Source: Torreya grandis (Eukaryota > Streptophyta > Pinopsida > Cupressales > Taxaceae). Taken from it: DNA of 64,000 nt. Shown here piece after piece: positions 46,699 to 59,379 of this stretch; position 1 is the first letter of the stretch; the number at the start of each line of letters is the position of its first letter. The stretch covers positions 1,560,501-1,624,500 of the forward strand of contig JARHVA010004226.1 of NCBI GenBank assembly GCA_037957365.1, written 5' to 3'. The notes beneath the pieces were generated by a model. It ran no database searches. It was not told where the DNA came from and saw only the letters and a list, made by a program, of their open reading frames with translations. The position numbers and the translations under genes are program-made.

Positions 46699-49616
46699 TA
46701 GAAATGTAGATCTCATATACATAATATATGATTCAATATGGTTCACCCTGAGATTGCATGGGAGACATCTTACATAGTAGAGTAGTATGTTATTTAGATG
46801 CATATAATCTAGACTAAAACCAAGGATGAGGCTCCATTGATACATACATAATAGTATGATAATAATGATGATGATGAATTATTTGAGCTCTAATATATCT
46901 AGTATCCAACACTTGATAACCTCCCACTAGATCCACCATTTGATTACTCACATCCCATTGATGTGTTCTTGGGTCTATATATATATTACACTTTGATTGT
47001 ACACTATCTCATTTATTTCCAATATTTACTTAGACATACTTTCCTTCTCTCTTGCTCTTTGTACATAGTTCATTTTCATGTTGTTTATACATATCTTATA
47101 TCCAAAAACTAAAAAAAATAATAATATGTAAAAAAGACAAAAACATTCAAATATTACTCAAAAACATAAAATTTATAGATTGTATGCATTTGCTATGTTT
47201 ACATTTATTATATTTTCTTTTCACTACATATGCTAGCTATCTTAGTATAGTCTATTTTATCATACATAGATGCTTAACTTATTCTTGTTGAGTACTTATA
47301 GATTACTATAGGACTCAGGTCCATTACACCAATTCATATTTTCTATTATTTATACACTAGAGGCATATACATGGATATATGGGTTCTTCATTTGACATGT
47401 TCGCTCACTTTGGGGTACCCTATACATAGTTTTGATTACCAAGTTATCTATTTTTATACTCTACATCCCATATTTATCATTGTTATATCTTGATATTGAT
47501 CATGTTACACTTATAATTTTTGCTAGATATTTCTACTTTAGACTTAGTATATGTACATTCTATCTCTTACACAAATTTGTATTACATATTCATGCATACT
47601 TTTATTACTCTGTTTCCTAGTTTAGACTTGATTGTATTTCTATGATTCTTCTATTCTAGGGTATTTAAATATGCCATTTTTATTTAGTTCTATGCCATTT
47701 ATATTCATAGTATGTATGCTTCAGACATGTTCCCATGTCCTTGTGTGTGCTTTTTCATGATTGTGTATACAAAAATTTGAACATGTCCTTCTATGTGGTT
47801 CTATGATAACTTGCTTGTTACTTGTGTATGTGGACATTTGAACATGCCCTTGTATGTATTATTCTCTCAAATTTATTGATATGTGCTCATGTCCCTTTTA
47901 TTGTGTCCCCTTGGCCTACTTTGTGTGCCTCATGTGTTTTGTATGTATGTTTATTTATATGTGTCATAGACATGACAATTGTCTTTTCTTGTTACACATT
48001 CCATTTTTTTATTCCATGATGGACCTCATGCATTTCCCTTTTCTTACTTAGGTGTTGTGATAGACATCATACCCTATCCCCCTAAGTAACTACTAGTTAT
48101 TACTCATATTTACTATTACATACATTGTTATATCTATTTTGACACCCTTGTGAATGCTAGACATGACATACATTGTACATTACATACTTATGCTTAGATT
48201 ATCTTACATTTTGATTTTATGTATACACATTATATTGGATTATTGTGCATATATAATATATGCTTCAACTAACACACATTTTGTAGATATTTTTTATTAT
48301 GAGGATAGTTATTACATAGGTTCAACAACAACTCAAAAGAGAGGAATTCATAGGGGTTTGTCATAGAGATCATGCTCTTATATTTCATTCATGGTACATT
48401 TTTAACACATAGTATTAGATTACACAAAATTAGACTGAAGTAAACATAGTGAGAAAATACTGACCCAAAAAGTAATATAGTTGTAAAAAACTCTAACTAG
48501 AAGGACATTAGCATAACTAGCACCACATTTTCAATAATGGAGCTACTATCCAAGACATGGCACTACTATATATTAGCCTTAGATTTATAAAAACCCAAAT
48601 TGGCTAGAAAAGTATAGCAAATATAGTACATGTTTACACATATGCAATTATAAATTTATCAGTTATACTTAGGTTTATTCAAATTCACACTATTTCAACA
48701 TAGAATCATAATATTTTTCCCAGAATGGGGGCATCATGCATGACATGAACATTCCCATATTCATTTCAAAAACCTAGATACATATTATTAAAACTCAGTC
48801 TAGAATCCATATGCTCAGATATCATATTTAGGGTCATGTGCATAACATATTATTTATGTATGATCACTTACACATCAGTTGATCTAATGGAATGACAAAT
48901 TCTATGTCATTATATACACTATATATATACAATATCATATTCTAGGTTACACACCAATTTCATGCCTTACTCAATCTATATTGGTTGGTATTATTGAGTG
49001 GCCTAGAGTTGGCTAATATGCCTGAGTGGCCATAAAGTTGACATACCTAATTAGATATTTAAATTTACTTCATGTAATTCAGTTTTTGATGATCTACTAC
49101 ACATGGGTGGGAAATTATGGAGTTATATCCTACTTGATTTCTTTAGCTACCTACATGAGGGTGTTGGTCACACCATCAATCCAATCCAAGATATTCATAG
49201 GTCATGATCCAACAAGTAGGGGTGGATAATAATGGATTCAAAAATAGATTGAGATTTTATGCCACCCAAACATGAATATTGATCAATCCATCAGCTCAAT
49301 CCAAGTTATTCACTAATTTATCACTATATACATGCACACATATAGGTTACCACCATGTTTTTACACTGGTTCATGTACCCAGTGAGGCATATTCCTTCCT
49401 TTCCTCTTTCCTATCTCTTTACTCAATTTTTATTAGTTTTAGTATTTGATTTTGACATATATTAAGGATTTATTTATTCACATTTCACTTACAAGACATG
49501 CATTGGAGTATGTTTCACATACTTAGAACCAGCTTCATGGGCTTCACCTCCTAGGTAATTCTAGGTATGCTTCTTTTTCCTTTATCCTAGTCTTTTCACT
49601 TTATTGAATTTATATA
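46699..49616 (+). other. Interior of element B right of the copia insertion
   Basis: About 2.9 kb with a short acidic piece ('NNDDDELFEL', 46870) and a run of T-rich frames (47052-48051) whose hydrophobic translations look like composition effects rather than membrane proteins. I see no RT, RNase H or integrase motif on either strand. A piece near 48495-48590 resembles part of B's own LTR. Confidence 0.45.
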
Positions 49617-49629
49617 ATAAAGGAGGGGA
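49617..49629 (+). other. Polypurine tract of element B
   Basis: ATAAAGGAGGGGA lies directly before the 3' LTR start TGTAATAATA, fixing the plus-strand orientation and the LTR edge. Confidence 0.8.
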
Positions 49630-50828
49630 TGTAATAATATAAAATTGGTATTTGAGTGATAAGAGTTTTACCTATCCCTAGCTTAGCTTCAAACCTATCT
49701 TAGAGCATATTATCACACTTATCATGCGGGCCATAGGAATTCTTAGTAATCCCTAAAGCAGTCTCAGACCCTCATTTCTTGATCCTATCCCTTTGTACCT
49801 AGCGTTATTCCATCTTGACACTAGAACCATAATAAGGACACTAGCATCACATGGTGCTAGTGCCCCAAAATGGCACTAATGTCTTATACCTTTATTTCCC
49901 CCAAATGGATATATTTTTAAAACTAAAGCCTCCTAGGTTTCCCTAGACATCTTTTATCACATGCAAAAGCATCATAATATTATAAATACATGAATTTTAT
50001 CCCTCTACCCCCTAGATATAAATTAGATGCAAAATGCACATTCAAACTCAGAACAAGTTGTGCATAATTAAGGTTATAAATCCCTATTCTGCCCTACTTC
50101 TACATACTACCATCTACAACATCCCTAAGCTGAAAATAACTAGATTTATAGTCTCAAGCACTTTCAAGTCACTCAATGCCACTATAATACTAAATTTACT
50201 TACACTTATACCATCACTTAAGTGTGAATAACTACATCAGGCTTGATCCCTCATACTAATTTTATGTAGGTAACTCTCTTCATGGTAGCATGTTGAGGAT
50301 GTCTACCCTACCCTACCCTACTAACAAACACACTTTTTATCTCATGCCAATTATATGCCATAGATACATAGAGGATTATGGTTTTTCTCACTAAATTAGT
50401 CATTATATGAAAAATACATGGTTTTATAACTTGTGCATGCAAGAACATACCTCATATATTCAGACACAGGTGTACCTAAAAGCTTAGGATAGTCCTATAT
50501 AGAAGATACTATTATCACATTTCTAATAATAGTGCTACTATTTAATTGTGCTACTACTTTTTAAAAGGGTTTATGACACTAGGATCTAGTTTGTGACACT
50601 CATTTTAGCTTCCAACTTAGTTTTTAGCACCCAGATCACTTGTCTTAGTTATTTTCCATTTAAGTTCTTAATTATGTAACTTATTGTTATTTTTAGAAAA
50701 GTCAAAGCTAGTCAATTATAAAAAAAATTAGTGGATATATTTATTGCATATTATTTACCCAATTTATTCTACTTATCTCTTTAACAAACATAGGATTTAC
50801 ACTTACTAAGTCTTAAAAGGTTAAAATA
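49630..50828 (+). repeat. 3' LTR of element B
   Basis: 1199 bp, TGTAAT to AATA (ancestral AACA). Matches 18444-19641, includes the conserved TATA block at 49981, and is followed by the target duplication GTGTG (50829-50833). Confidence 0.85.
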
Positions 50829-50833
50829 GTGTG

Positions 50834-51649
50834 TTCAATTTGCAAGCTCTTAGATATACTAATCACAGACATAGATAGTGAATAAGGCCTAAAGGGAAAT
50901 GTTTATAATGGATTCCAATATCCTATATTAACACTATAATGTCTATAATATATGTTGAGGGTAACTTATTAATGCTAACCACTTACTAGTGCACTACAAA
51001 ACCAAATGGCTCAAACACTTTGTATTAGCTAAAAATAAATTTAATATATCACGAGGTACACATAAGCTAAAGCCTATATACATTTTTTCTAATAAATTGT
51101 GTATTGGAGAAATACCCCTCACACCATAGTTCAAATAAAATTGATGACTTATTTTTCCATAATGATAGCTCCCATTAGTTTTAAAATGATCATAACATAG
51201 TTATAAAATAAAATATAAAAATAACATTATTTATGATTTAGATTTAAATCAACAAGTAAAAAAATGTAATCAATCAAATAAAAAATCAATATGGTATTGG
51301 TTTGGATGATATAGTTTGAATAGAATTGAATAAAATTGAGCTATATTAGGCTACCAGATGTAGTTAATAAGAAACACTGATAAAATAAAATTGTATCAGG
51401 TTGGATAATGAATTTAATATTAAACACATACTTGTATTGGTTTGGTTCATCATGTTGTTGTGAAAAACTATAAATTGTATTAGGTTAGTTGGTACAATTG
51501 TAAAATATATGGGAACTATATTAGTCTGGTCAATATATTTACTAAAAATAAGAAGATTGTATCAAGTTGGCCAATATAATAGGGCTAAAAATATGTGATG
51601 GTTGTGAAGATGTCACTAAGAATAAAAAATGAAAATTTTGAAAATTATC
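50834..51649. repeat. Degenerate ~43 bp tandem repeats, right part
   Basis: Units with 'gtatt(a/g)ggttgg' cores start near 51294, 51342, 51391, 51432, 51477, 51519 and 51556, a spacing of 37-49 bp. They continue the array at 17880-18443; removing element B joins the two parts. 50834-51280 itself shows no clear units. Confidence 0.5.
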
Positions 51650-52960
51650 TAACTAAAGGTGGGATAAGATTCATAATAGGTTCACTAAAATATATTCACA
51701 GGATATGATGACTTATAGCTATCCTCTTTCTCTCAATAAACTATGACTCAAACAAGGTCATAAAATATAATTTATGCATACTTGGACTATCAAGTAAGGA
51801 CCTAGAATAACTATACACCTAGTAGAATCTACACTCAAACTTTTAAATGAAAAGGTTCCAAAACCTAATTCTATTTCATGGGGTATATATCCCACTAGGG
51901 ATTGATTATGGTTAAGTGATTGTAAATATTATTGTAAAAGTGAAATTAAATTAAATAATGGGTAAGTGTTTGTAAAGATTCAAAATTTTAATGGTAAACC
52001 AAATGGGGGTCGATAAAACCTAAGATGATAAATGGAAAGCCTAAGAAACCTTATATCTATACTAGTTTATTTGGTATAATGAAGAACATAATAAACGATA
52101 AACACATACATACACAAATAAATAAACCAATTAATATATAATTAACAAACAAAAATAAATGAAAGAGTATAGAGATAAAAATACTTACCTTTGGGTGGAC
52201 TTGTTGATGCTTCAATCTCCCCCTTTAGCTCAATTTCCCTTTATAAGACATTTTTTTATGTTGAATACCTCAAATGATAATATTATAACCTATATGCCCT
52301 TAGTTAGGAACTTTAAATACTCTCTTATTGATCTTCAATTACACCACAAGATAATACCTCCAATATAAGGTTCTAAACCCTTAACTCTCTCAAATACTAG
52401 TTAGCGTCATAGATTAAAGTGCAAGAAAATTGTATGAATGTGAATTTTTTTTGGGAATGAAATAATACCCCTATATATGGCTCCAATACCTATAACTAAC
52501 CCTAAAATTTAAGTTGATGGTATTATCCTGACTAATATAGTTGAAATATGTTGGCTGACATAGTATGGTATCGACCAGGTTGATATAATACAAATGATAA
52601 AAGACATACTCATAACTATATTTGGTTCTATAATATAATACAAGGAATAAAAAATAAGAAACATATTATATATTTCAAGTCAATATAGTAAAATATATGG
52701 AAGATATAAAATATGGAAAAAAATTAGATAAAGAGGTAAGATAGAAAGAGACTTAAAGGAGGTTAGAATGATAATAATTATGGTGTGATATAATAATATG
52801 AAAAAATTTCTCAAAAATTACCATGATAAAATCCCACCCCATTCCTAATGCACCCTTTAAGTTGTGCACTCAACTAAATTGATGTAATGATAATTCCCTA
52901 CAAGAGAAAGTGTTATTGAGGCAATAAAGTTAAAAATATCAAGTTTTTAAATATTATCAT
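51650..52960. repeat. Right copy of the long-range direct repeat (possible LTR of F)
   Basis: Collinear with 1-1290. It lies about 51.6 kb away because elements A and B with their nested insertions are between. With the minus-strand gag remnant (15846-17160) facing away from this copy, it could be the 5' LTR of that element. Inference only. Confidence 0.45.
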
Positions 52961-53639
52961 TAGAGTATAAAGTATAATAGACTACCTCTAGAGGTTAATT
53001 AATAAGATCATTACCACAATAATAAAATTTCCCATGTTGTGTTTTAAGATGTGGGTGCCATCAAGTAGACATTTTTAACATTAACAATAAAGATAAACCT
53101 ACTAGACTAAGATAAACATAGGAGGTAGAGTTTCAATTGGGAAAAATAATTTTGGTATCAATATCTTTGGATCAAGTTTAAATTGAATTATGAGTCTTTA
53201 GGACTAATCTAAATATATATCTATAACCCTTGGGTTCCCACAATATAATCCTTCACATGGATTAGTTTCAATAACATCAATCTAGACTTGACTGTTCTAA
53301 CAAGAATGTGTATGGATTGGATGATCTAGGTAATATGGTGGATATTTAGTGAATAATAATACCATTTTTATAAGAAAATATATCATCCTTATAGTTAAAT
53401 AAGGTAGTTATTTTTTAATCTCCTTTTTTTATGAATGGAAGAGATGACTAAGGAAATAGAACTTGAATTGAGAGACTTTATTTCCTATGAGAATTTGAGG
53501 GTGTATTTCATATGGAAATTATAAGCTTGCCACTATTAAGACATTTAAAAATATGTTTTGGCATTATGTCTATATTTTCACCTACATCAAAGGTGCCATA
53601 TAAGATGAACGTGTAAAACCTATAATATATCAAGGTTAA
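52961..53639. other. DNA ahead of the chromovirus remnant
   Basis: AT-rich. A short charged frame near 53440-53500 ('MTKEIELELRDFISYENL') could be gag-derived, but I cannot place it. No protease motif. Confidence 0.35.
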
Positions 53640-54920
53640 TTTGTAAGATCTCATGAATAAAGGGTTTATTATACCAAGTTTTCACTATGAGGTTCTCCCA
53701 TTATCTTTGTGATGAATAATGATGGAACACTAAGACTTTGCATTGATTATAGAATGCTAAACAAATTCATAATCAATAATAGGTAACTTTTACCTATAAT
53801 TGATGATGGGTTTGACCAAATTAAAGGTATTTTATTTTTATCTAAAATATACCTTCATTTGGTATATCTCCAAATCCAAATCATGGAAGAGGATGTGCAT
53901 AATATTTCCTTTATAACTTGGTATGTTCACTATGAGTTCACCATCATTCCTTTTGGTTTGATTAATACATTGGAAATATTCATAAATTTTATGAAAAATG
54001 TATTTATATATTTATTGGATCATTTTTCCCTAGTATTACATAATTATATTCTAGTTTACTTAAAAAATGAAGTAGAAAATGAACATAATTTATGCTCAGT
54101 ATTACAAAGGCTAAGGCAACATAATATTTATAAGAATATTTTTGAATGCTCTTTCTTTAAGAATAATATCAATTATTTTGGGAATATAATTTTAAAATAT
54201 ATTTTTTATGTTAATCTCAATAAGGTCAAAGTTATCAATGAGTGGCTTCATCTTAAGAATGTTCATGAAGTGAGAAGCTTCATTGGTTGGTTGGTTATAA
54301 CCACATATTTATTGAGAAATTTTCTAGGGTGTCTAACTCAATAAATTTCTTGTAGTTCAAGGGGAATAAATTTATGTGTACATCTTAGTGTGAGGAGGAT
54401 TTCCAAAGGCTTATGTAAATATTTACTACCATATATATACTCATAGTTTTGTATCTATAAAGTAGCATTGAGGTTCACATTGATGAATCTAACAACAAGT
54501 TTGGAGGAATTATAACCCAAAATGATAGAGTTGGTGCTTATGGGTATTGAAAACTATGATAGCATAAAAATAACTACCCTGACTCATGATTTGTAACTAG
54601 TATTAGTGGTTCATGCACTCAATAAGTGGACATGTTTTCTACTTACAAATATATTCAAGTTAAAATAAAACCTTTGTAGCCTATAGCATATGTATTATTA
54701 AGATGATTTAAATGAGAGGAAGCTTACAAATCTATAAATAATTAATAATTATGTCATGTAAATTTCATATGTCAAGGGTAAGTAAAAATTAGTTGTTGAT
54801 TCACTCAATATAAATACTTATATAGTTGTTCTTTTAGTTTTAAGGTCAAAACTCAAAAAATTTGTAAGGCATTTGGCATAAAATTAGCCAAGGAACCATT
54901 GGCTAAAGATTTTTTTTATT
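53640..54920 (+). pseudogene. Reverse transcriptase and RNase H remnant of chromovirus G
   Basis: 'KGFIIPSF', then '[19 protein letters not shown]' (53732-53785), 'IDDGFDQIKG' (53800), 'HYEFTIIPFGLINTLEIFIN' (53928-53988), and the catalytic region 'LVLHNYILVYLKNEVENEH' (54032-54090), where the FIDDILIYSK consensus has lost both Asp. Then 'LCSVLQRLRQHNIYKNIFEC' and 'VRSFIGW'. The 161-codon open stretch 53859-54344 is intact but catalytically dead. RNase H follows in broken frame with 'VHIDESNNKFGGIITQN' (54476-54525) and 'NYPDS'. Confidence 0.85.
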
Positions 54921-54959
54921 TATAAATTTGAATCATATGGATTTATAAGACATTAAAGT

Positions 54960-55970
54960 ATAATTTATATTCCATATTATAAAATAATGAAGGAAAAAGT
55001 ATTTGAATAAGTTGATATGATACCCCATTTTGCACATCCTAGTGTCATGAAGATGGAACATGAAATCAAAAATATCTAGTTATGGCATGGTTTAATTAAA
55101 TATATGATTACCTATGTGGAAAATTTATTGAAATTACATCAAGTTAAACTTTATAATTGTCATCTAGGAGGATTATTTTATCTTCATTACATACCTAAGG
55201 ATAAATAATATGTTATCTCCATGGAATTCATAATAGGATTGATTAAATCTCAAGGTTGACATGACACTATCCTAGTGGTGATTGATAAATTCAATCAAGG
55301 TGGAAAATTTTAATTAGGAAATATAAAATATGAGCCTCTATCTTTGTTGAAATATTTTTGAAGGAAATATTTCACCTTCAAAAACTTCTCAAGGTTATTA
55401 TCTCAAACCGAGATAAATTATTTACTTTAAGGTTTTGGAAAACTTTATCTATTATATTTAGAACTCAATTTAATTTTCTTTCATTATATTGACCTTAGAT
55501 GGGTGGACATACTAAAATATTAAAAAAACTAGTTTAATACATGCTAATAATGTATTTAATGGATCAATAGACTAGGTGGGAAGACAATCTCCACTTGGTT
55601 GAATTCACTTTAATAATACCTACCATTCTGATATCAAGATGGCTCCCTTTGAAGCCTTATATAAACACAAATTTTGAAATCCCCTTAACTATAAGAATTG
55701 GAGTATAGGTTTTTTTTTAGGACCTTTAACATTTCATGTTTATGACACTTGAATGGATTTCATTTATCAAATATTGAATATTTAATTTTATAGTGATAAG
55801 AGTTATGCATATCGAAAGACAAATCCTATAGAGTTTGAGAAATAGGGCAAGTTTTTTCTCAGAGTAAGACATAAAAAAAGTTACATAAAAAATTTCAAGG
55901 CTTCCAAACTATATCCTATATTTTTTATCCCTTTTGATGTCATTGAAAAGATCAATTTTATTACTTACTG
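54960..55970 (+). pseudogene. Integrase remnant of chromovirus G
   Basis: Motifs: 'IISNRDKLFTLRFWKTL' (55401-55450; SDRDxxFTSxFW box with Asn for the first Asp), 'MGGHTKILKKLV' (55500-55535; DGQTERxN box, catalytic Glu replaced), 'EDNLHLVEF' (55580), 'PFEALYKHKF' (55650), and C-terminal 'SYAYRKTNPIEFE' and 'FFLRVRHKK' with 'LSRIHNLLHIDLLRTY'-like sequence to about 56040. All in broken frame; inactive. Confidence 0.8.
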
Positions 55971-56065
55971 CCTAACTCTTTTTTCTTCTTAATCTAGGAT
56001 TCATAATTTGTTACACATTGATTTATTGAGAACATATAGATTTTATATATATATATCAAATATTA

Positions 56066-56262
56066 TACCAGAATAATCAATATGTGGTGGATGAAGACAT
56101 AATATATTTAGATCTTTTCAATATCTCATCCCATTAAAAAATTGAGTTGTGAATCCATGATATACAATTGACATTGGTCCAATTGGATCAATTGAATGAG
56201 AAAAGTTCCACTTGAATATATGAAAATATTTTCTTCTATCACTATCCTCACTTTTTATTTTA
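56066..56262 (+). pseudogene. Chromodomain remnant of chromovirus G
   Basis: The frame after the integrase tail reads 'QYVVDEDIIYLDLFNISS', then 'DIQLTLVQLDQLNEKSST', a stop where the invariant Trp is expected, and 'IYENIFFYHYPHFLF'. The W-x-x-x-TWE and YPHLF pattern is that of chromovirus chromodomains, which in relatives direct integration to heterochromatin. It ends just before the polypurine tract. Confidence 0.6.
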
Positions 56263-56298
56263 GGCACTATGATAATGAATCCATTTAGGGGGTGAGGA

Positions 56299-58556
56299 TG
56301 TAACATCCCAAGTTCATCCTTCTAACTAAGCATGTGTTGATCAACCTTGAAATAAAATTACTTATTTTTTTGTGAGATAACTATATAGACCTAAATTTTT
56401 CACTTTGCCATATCTAATAAAAATTTGATGATGATGAAAGGAAATACAAATAAAAATATTATTCTTAAACCCATTTTTATTCACTTTACCCTTTTATTTT
56501 CTTTCCAAACCTCCCTAAAGTGTTATTTTAAAAAAATGACTTAAACCTTCCTAACATGAAATACTTATGGGGCACAACAAAACCACCACAATGGTTTTGA
56601 AATAAATTTAGATATTTGAAATCTTCCTTGAAAATATTGTTAACCACCATAATGCTTGTGAAACCACCATAGGCATATAGTGGTAGATTCTCCACCATTT
56701 TTGAGATTATACATGAAAATTATAAAATGTGTGTTTTGAAATGTTTTTCATGTTTACCTTTCTATTTGTTATTATGTTTATCCTAGTTCTTTTTCTCTTA
56801 TCCAAATAGCCTCCAAATCAATCTTACACAAATTTAAGACATTCCTAGTGAACTTCCATTCAGTTCTAGTGAATTAAAAATTATCCCAATTGCCCCATTT
56901 ATATAAATAAGCCTATGTATAATTAAATTTATATTAAAAAATAATTAATTATTATCCAACACTCTATATTTTATGAAATCAACCATAGACGTATGTACTT
57001 ACCTCTCATCTTTGCATATCAATATTGTAAATTATGAAATTATACTGTTGCTTTGAATAGATTTCATTGGAGAAATATATTTTATTAGATATTAAGGAGC
57101 CATAGTTTACATTATATTGTTATTTTAAACCCCATCCATAACACTACTACACTTATTATATAATCAATTAGTTTCAATTTTATCCTCCCACATCTCCCTT
57201 GCTTTAGAAAATATTTATAACAATATTGAGTAAATATAAGGAGGTGTTATCTTGTGGATGTGGATACTTATAGATACAAAAAACACACCTCCAATGTACA
57301 ATTTGCATTTCACAAGTTGGGGAAATTTTATTTTATTTTTTTCTTTTAATTTTTTAGATTAGCTTTGTTTTCATTTAAATTTTATTAGTAAATCAAAGGT
57401 TTTCCATAATCAAATCATTTATTTCTTGTTCCCATTTTATTTATATGTTCATTTATAGTTTTTTTGCATGCATAATATCCATTTGAGATAGTTTCTTCTA
57501 TACTTATTATGTAAAATAAACCTCCTTGATAGTTCTTCCTTTCTTATTCTACCCATGAATCTCATAGGAAAAGTAGAAATTGTTTATTTGTGTGTTGAAT
57601 AGGTTATTTGTGAAAAATATTGCATGTTATTTTACATTTTATTAAAGGCTATTTATGTTTCTTCTTTGTTATAGATAAATGTTTCCTTTACTTTCCTTTT
57701 TGTCTATTCACATAAATATTTGATTTATTTTACGTTTTGCACCATAAATCATAATTCTAAAAATACAATCTAAAACCTTTTGATCAATTTTAATTTCAGC
57801 CCCACATTCCTTATTAAAAAAAGGAGAAAGAAATTAGCTTACTTATTCAATTTCAGCTCTTCATTTTCAGCATGCATCTATAGATATTAAAAATATAAAA
57901 TATCAATGTATTCAATCAATTTCATTCTCAGCCTTGCATACATTTGAGATCCAAAAACATAAAAGAGGAAAATAATTTATATAGTTAAATTTTATATTTT
58001 GATTTGTAAATTTGAAATTGGAAAATTAAAGAAGACATTTGATTAATTACATTTTTAATTTCACATTTTATCTAGAAAAGGCACAAAAAACTAGTAGTTT
58101 ACTCTCCACTTTCAACATTATATTTTGATCCAATGCATCATTTACATGCATAAACATTAAAAAAGAAAAATATTAGAAAACCATTCATTTATGTTCATAG
58201 TAGAAAAACATATTCACTTCATATAATATCTATCATTCAAAAACACTAGCTAGAAAAAACCATTCACAAAAAACATTCCTAAAACCAAAACCAATAAATA
58301 ACATAAACATTAAACTTTTCCAATCATATTTACACCCTTGGATGATGCTATTATACCAAGTGTATCCACACAAAATCAGAACATTATCGTATATTTTTTT
58401 CTCATTTTAATGAATAAAATTTGAAGAGACATAGACTCTAAGATGTATATGGAATTCATTTGCTCGACGCCATTACTAAACTTTATCACTAGTCAACTAG
58501 AGGCTCTAAACAAATAAATAATATTATAAGAGCTATTGTAGTTCCATCGTCCATAG
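56299..58556 (+). repeat. 3' LTR of chromovirus G (start certain, end not located)
   Basis: Starts TGTAACATCCCAAGTTCATC after the polypurine tract. The sequence is AT-rich and non-coding throughout. With no 5' copy in the window, the LTR end cannot be fixed. The given end is only the limit of the stretch before the hairpin. Confidence 0.45.
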
Positions 58557-58676
58557 ATTAAATAACAATGGTTTTTGGGTAGAAAAGTATGTAAGAGTTT
58601 TCAATCACATTTTTCTATATTCCATAGATTGAAAAATTCTTACATAGTTTTCTACTTGGAAACCATTGCTATTTAA
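58557..58676. repeat. Near-perfect 50 bp inverted repeat (hairpin)
   Basis: Arms 58557-58606 and 58627-58676 are complementary over 50 bases with a 20-base loop. Most departures from perfect pairing are of the G:U kind if transcribed from the plus strand (TT opposite GG, GG opposite TT near 58575-58579). It could be a foldback/MITE remnant or a small-RNA hairpin. No gene is adjacent. Confidence 0.8.
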
Positions 58677-59248
58677 ACAATATTATCTAAAACTCAACTA
58701 GATAGGTAGATTCACTTCTAGTTCACTAAGAACTAAAAAAATGAGTATTATTTTACCCTTTTATCCTTAATTCTAGATTTTTCTATTTTAATATGCTTGT
58801 GGATGAGATTTCCAGGATGAAAACAACCTGATCAGCGTAATCAGATCTTACAAATTATTCAACCCAGTCTCTACCCATTCAAGGATAGTAACATAGACAA
58901 GGAATTATTTTATCTTGTTCACTTAGAATAATAATATTTTAATAAAATAATTCTTAGATAATTCAATTTACTCAATGATAATTTTGAATTAACCACATAA
59001 TACTGATACAAAAAAGTTCATCCTTTGAGATGAATAGTTAATAATATAATTGGGGGATCTTAACCAAATCAACTAGCTCATCCCATCTAATGATCTCAAA
59101 AAAATAATCCAAACTAATAACCTCATCCCATTCAGTGAGATTAAAATTATCAACATAAATAGCCATATTAGTAGTTTTTATTGACCTATCATTCCATCAA
59201 TTGTCTCAACCCAACCCTAAGAAGTTGATTACATAAGATTGACCCATA
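58677..59248. other. AT-rich spacer before element E
   Basis: No gene or structure recognised. It may contain part of a diverged LTR of element E, but no second copy lies in the window to test this. Confidence 0.4.
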
Positions 59249-59379
59249 ATGTTTCATGCGTACAAATCTAGTGAACCCAACATGAAAGTCTTGCCATTTT
59301 TATCCATTTTATTTTATTTTTTAATTGTATTTCATCCATATTTATCCTTATTTTTTTATTGTATGGGCATCCATACATC

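Larger units (their letters stand above)
18444..50828 (+). mobile_element. Element B: outer Tat-like LTR element carrying nested insertions
   Basis: LTRs at 18444-19641 and 49630-50828 are flanked by the identical 5 bp duplication GTGTG (18439-18443 and 50829-50833). The 5' LTR is followed by a Tat-like primer site and the 3' LTR is preceded by a purine tract, giving the plus-strand orientation. Without copia C and element D its interior is only about 5.7 kb. A protease remnant at 20400-20860 assigns it to the Tat type, but I find no gag capsid, RT, RNase H or integrase. It is therefore either a non-autonomous derivative or a copy with large deletions. The LTRs look roughly 80% alike, older than D. 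Confidence 0.85.
53640..56298 (+). mobile_element. Element G: 5'-truncated chromovirus (Ty3/gypsy)
   Basis: RT, RNase H, integrase and a C-terminal chromodomain remnant follow in normal order, then a polypurine tract (56287-56298, AGGGGGTGAGGA) and an LTR start TGTAACATCCC. Such an LTR start and chromodomain are typical of the plant chromoviruses of the Tekay/Del type. Gag, protease and 5' LTR are not found upstream, so the left side is truncated or replaced. Confidence 0.8.

Noticed and set aside
47052..48051. Several hydrophobic frames that look like membrane proteins
   Set aside because: They overlap in different frames in a T-rich region. Leu/Phe/Tyr/Ile-rich translations are what such composition gives by chance.
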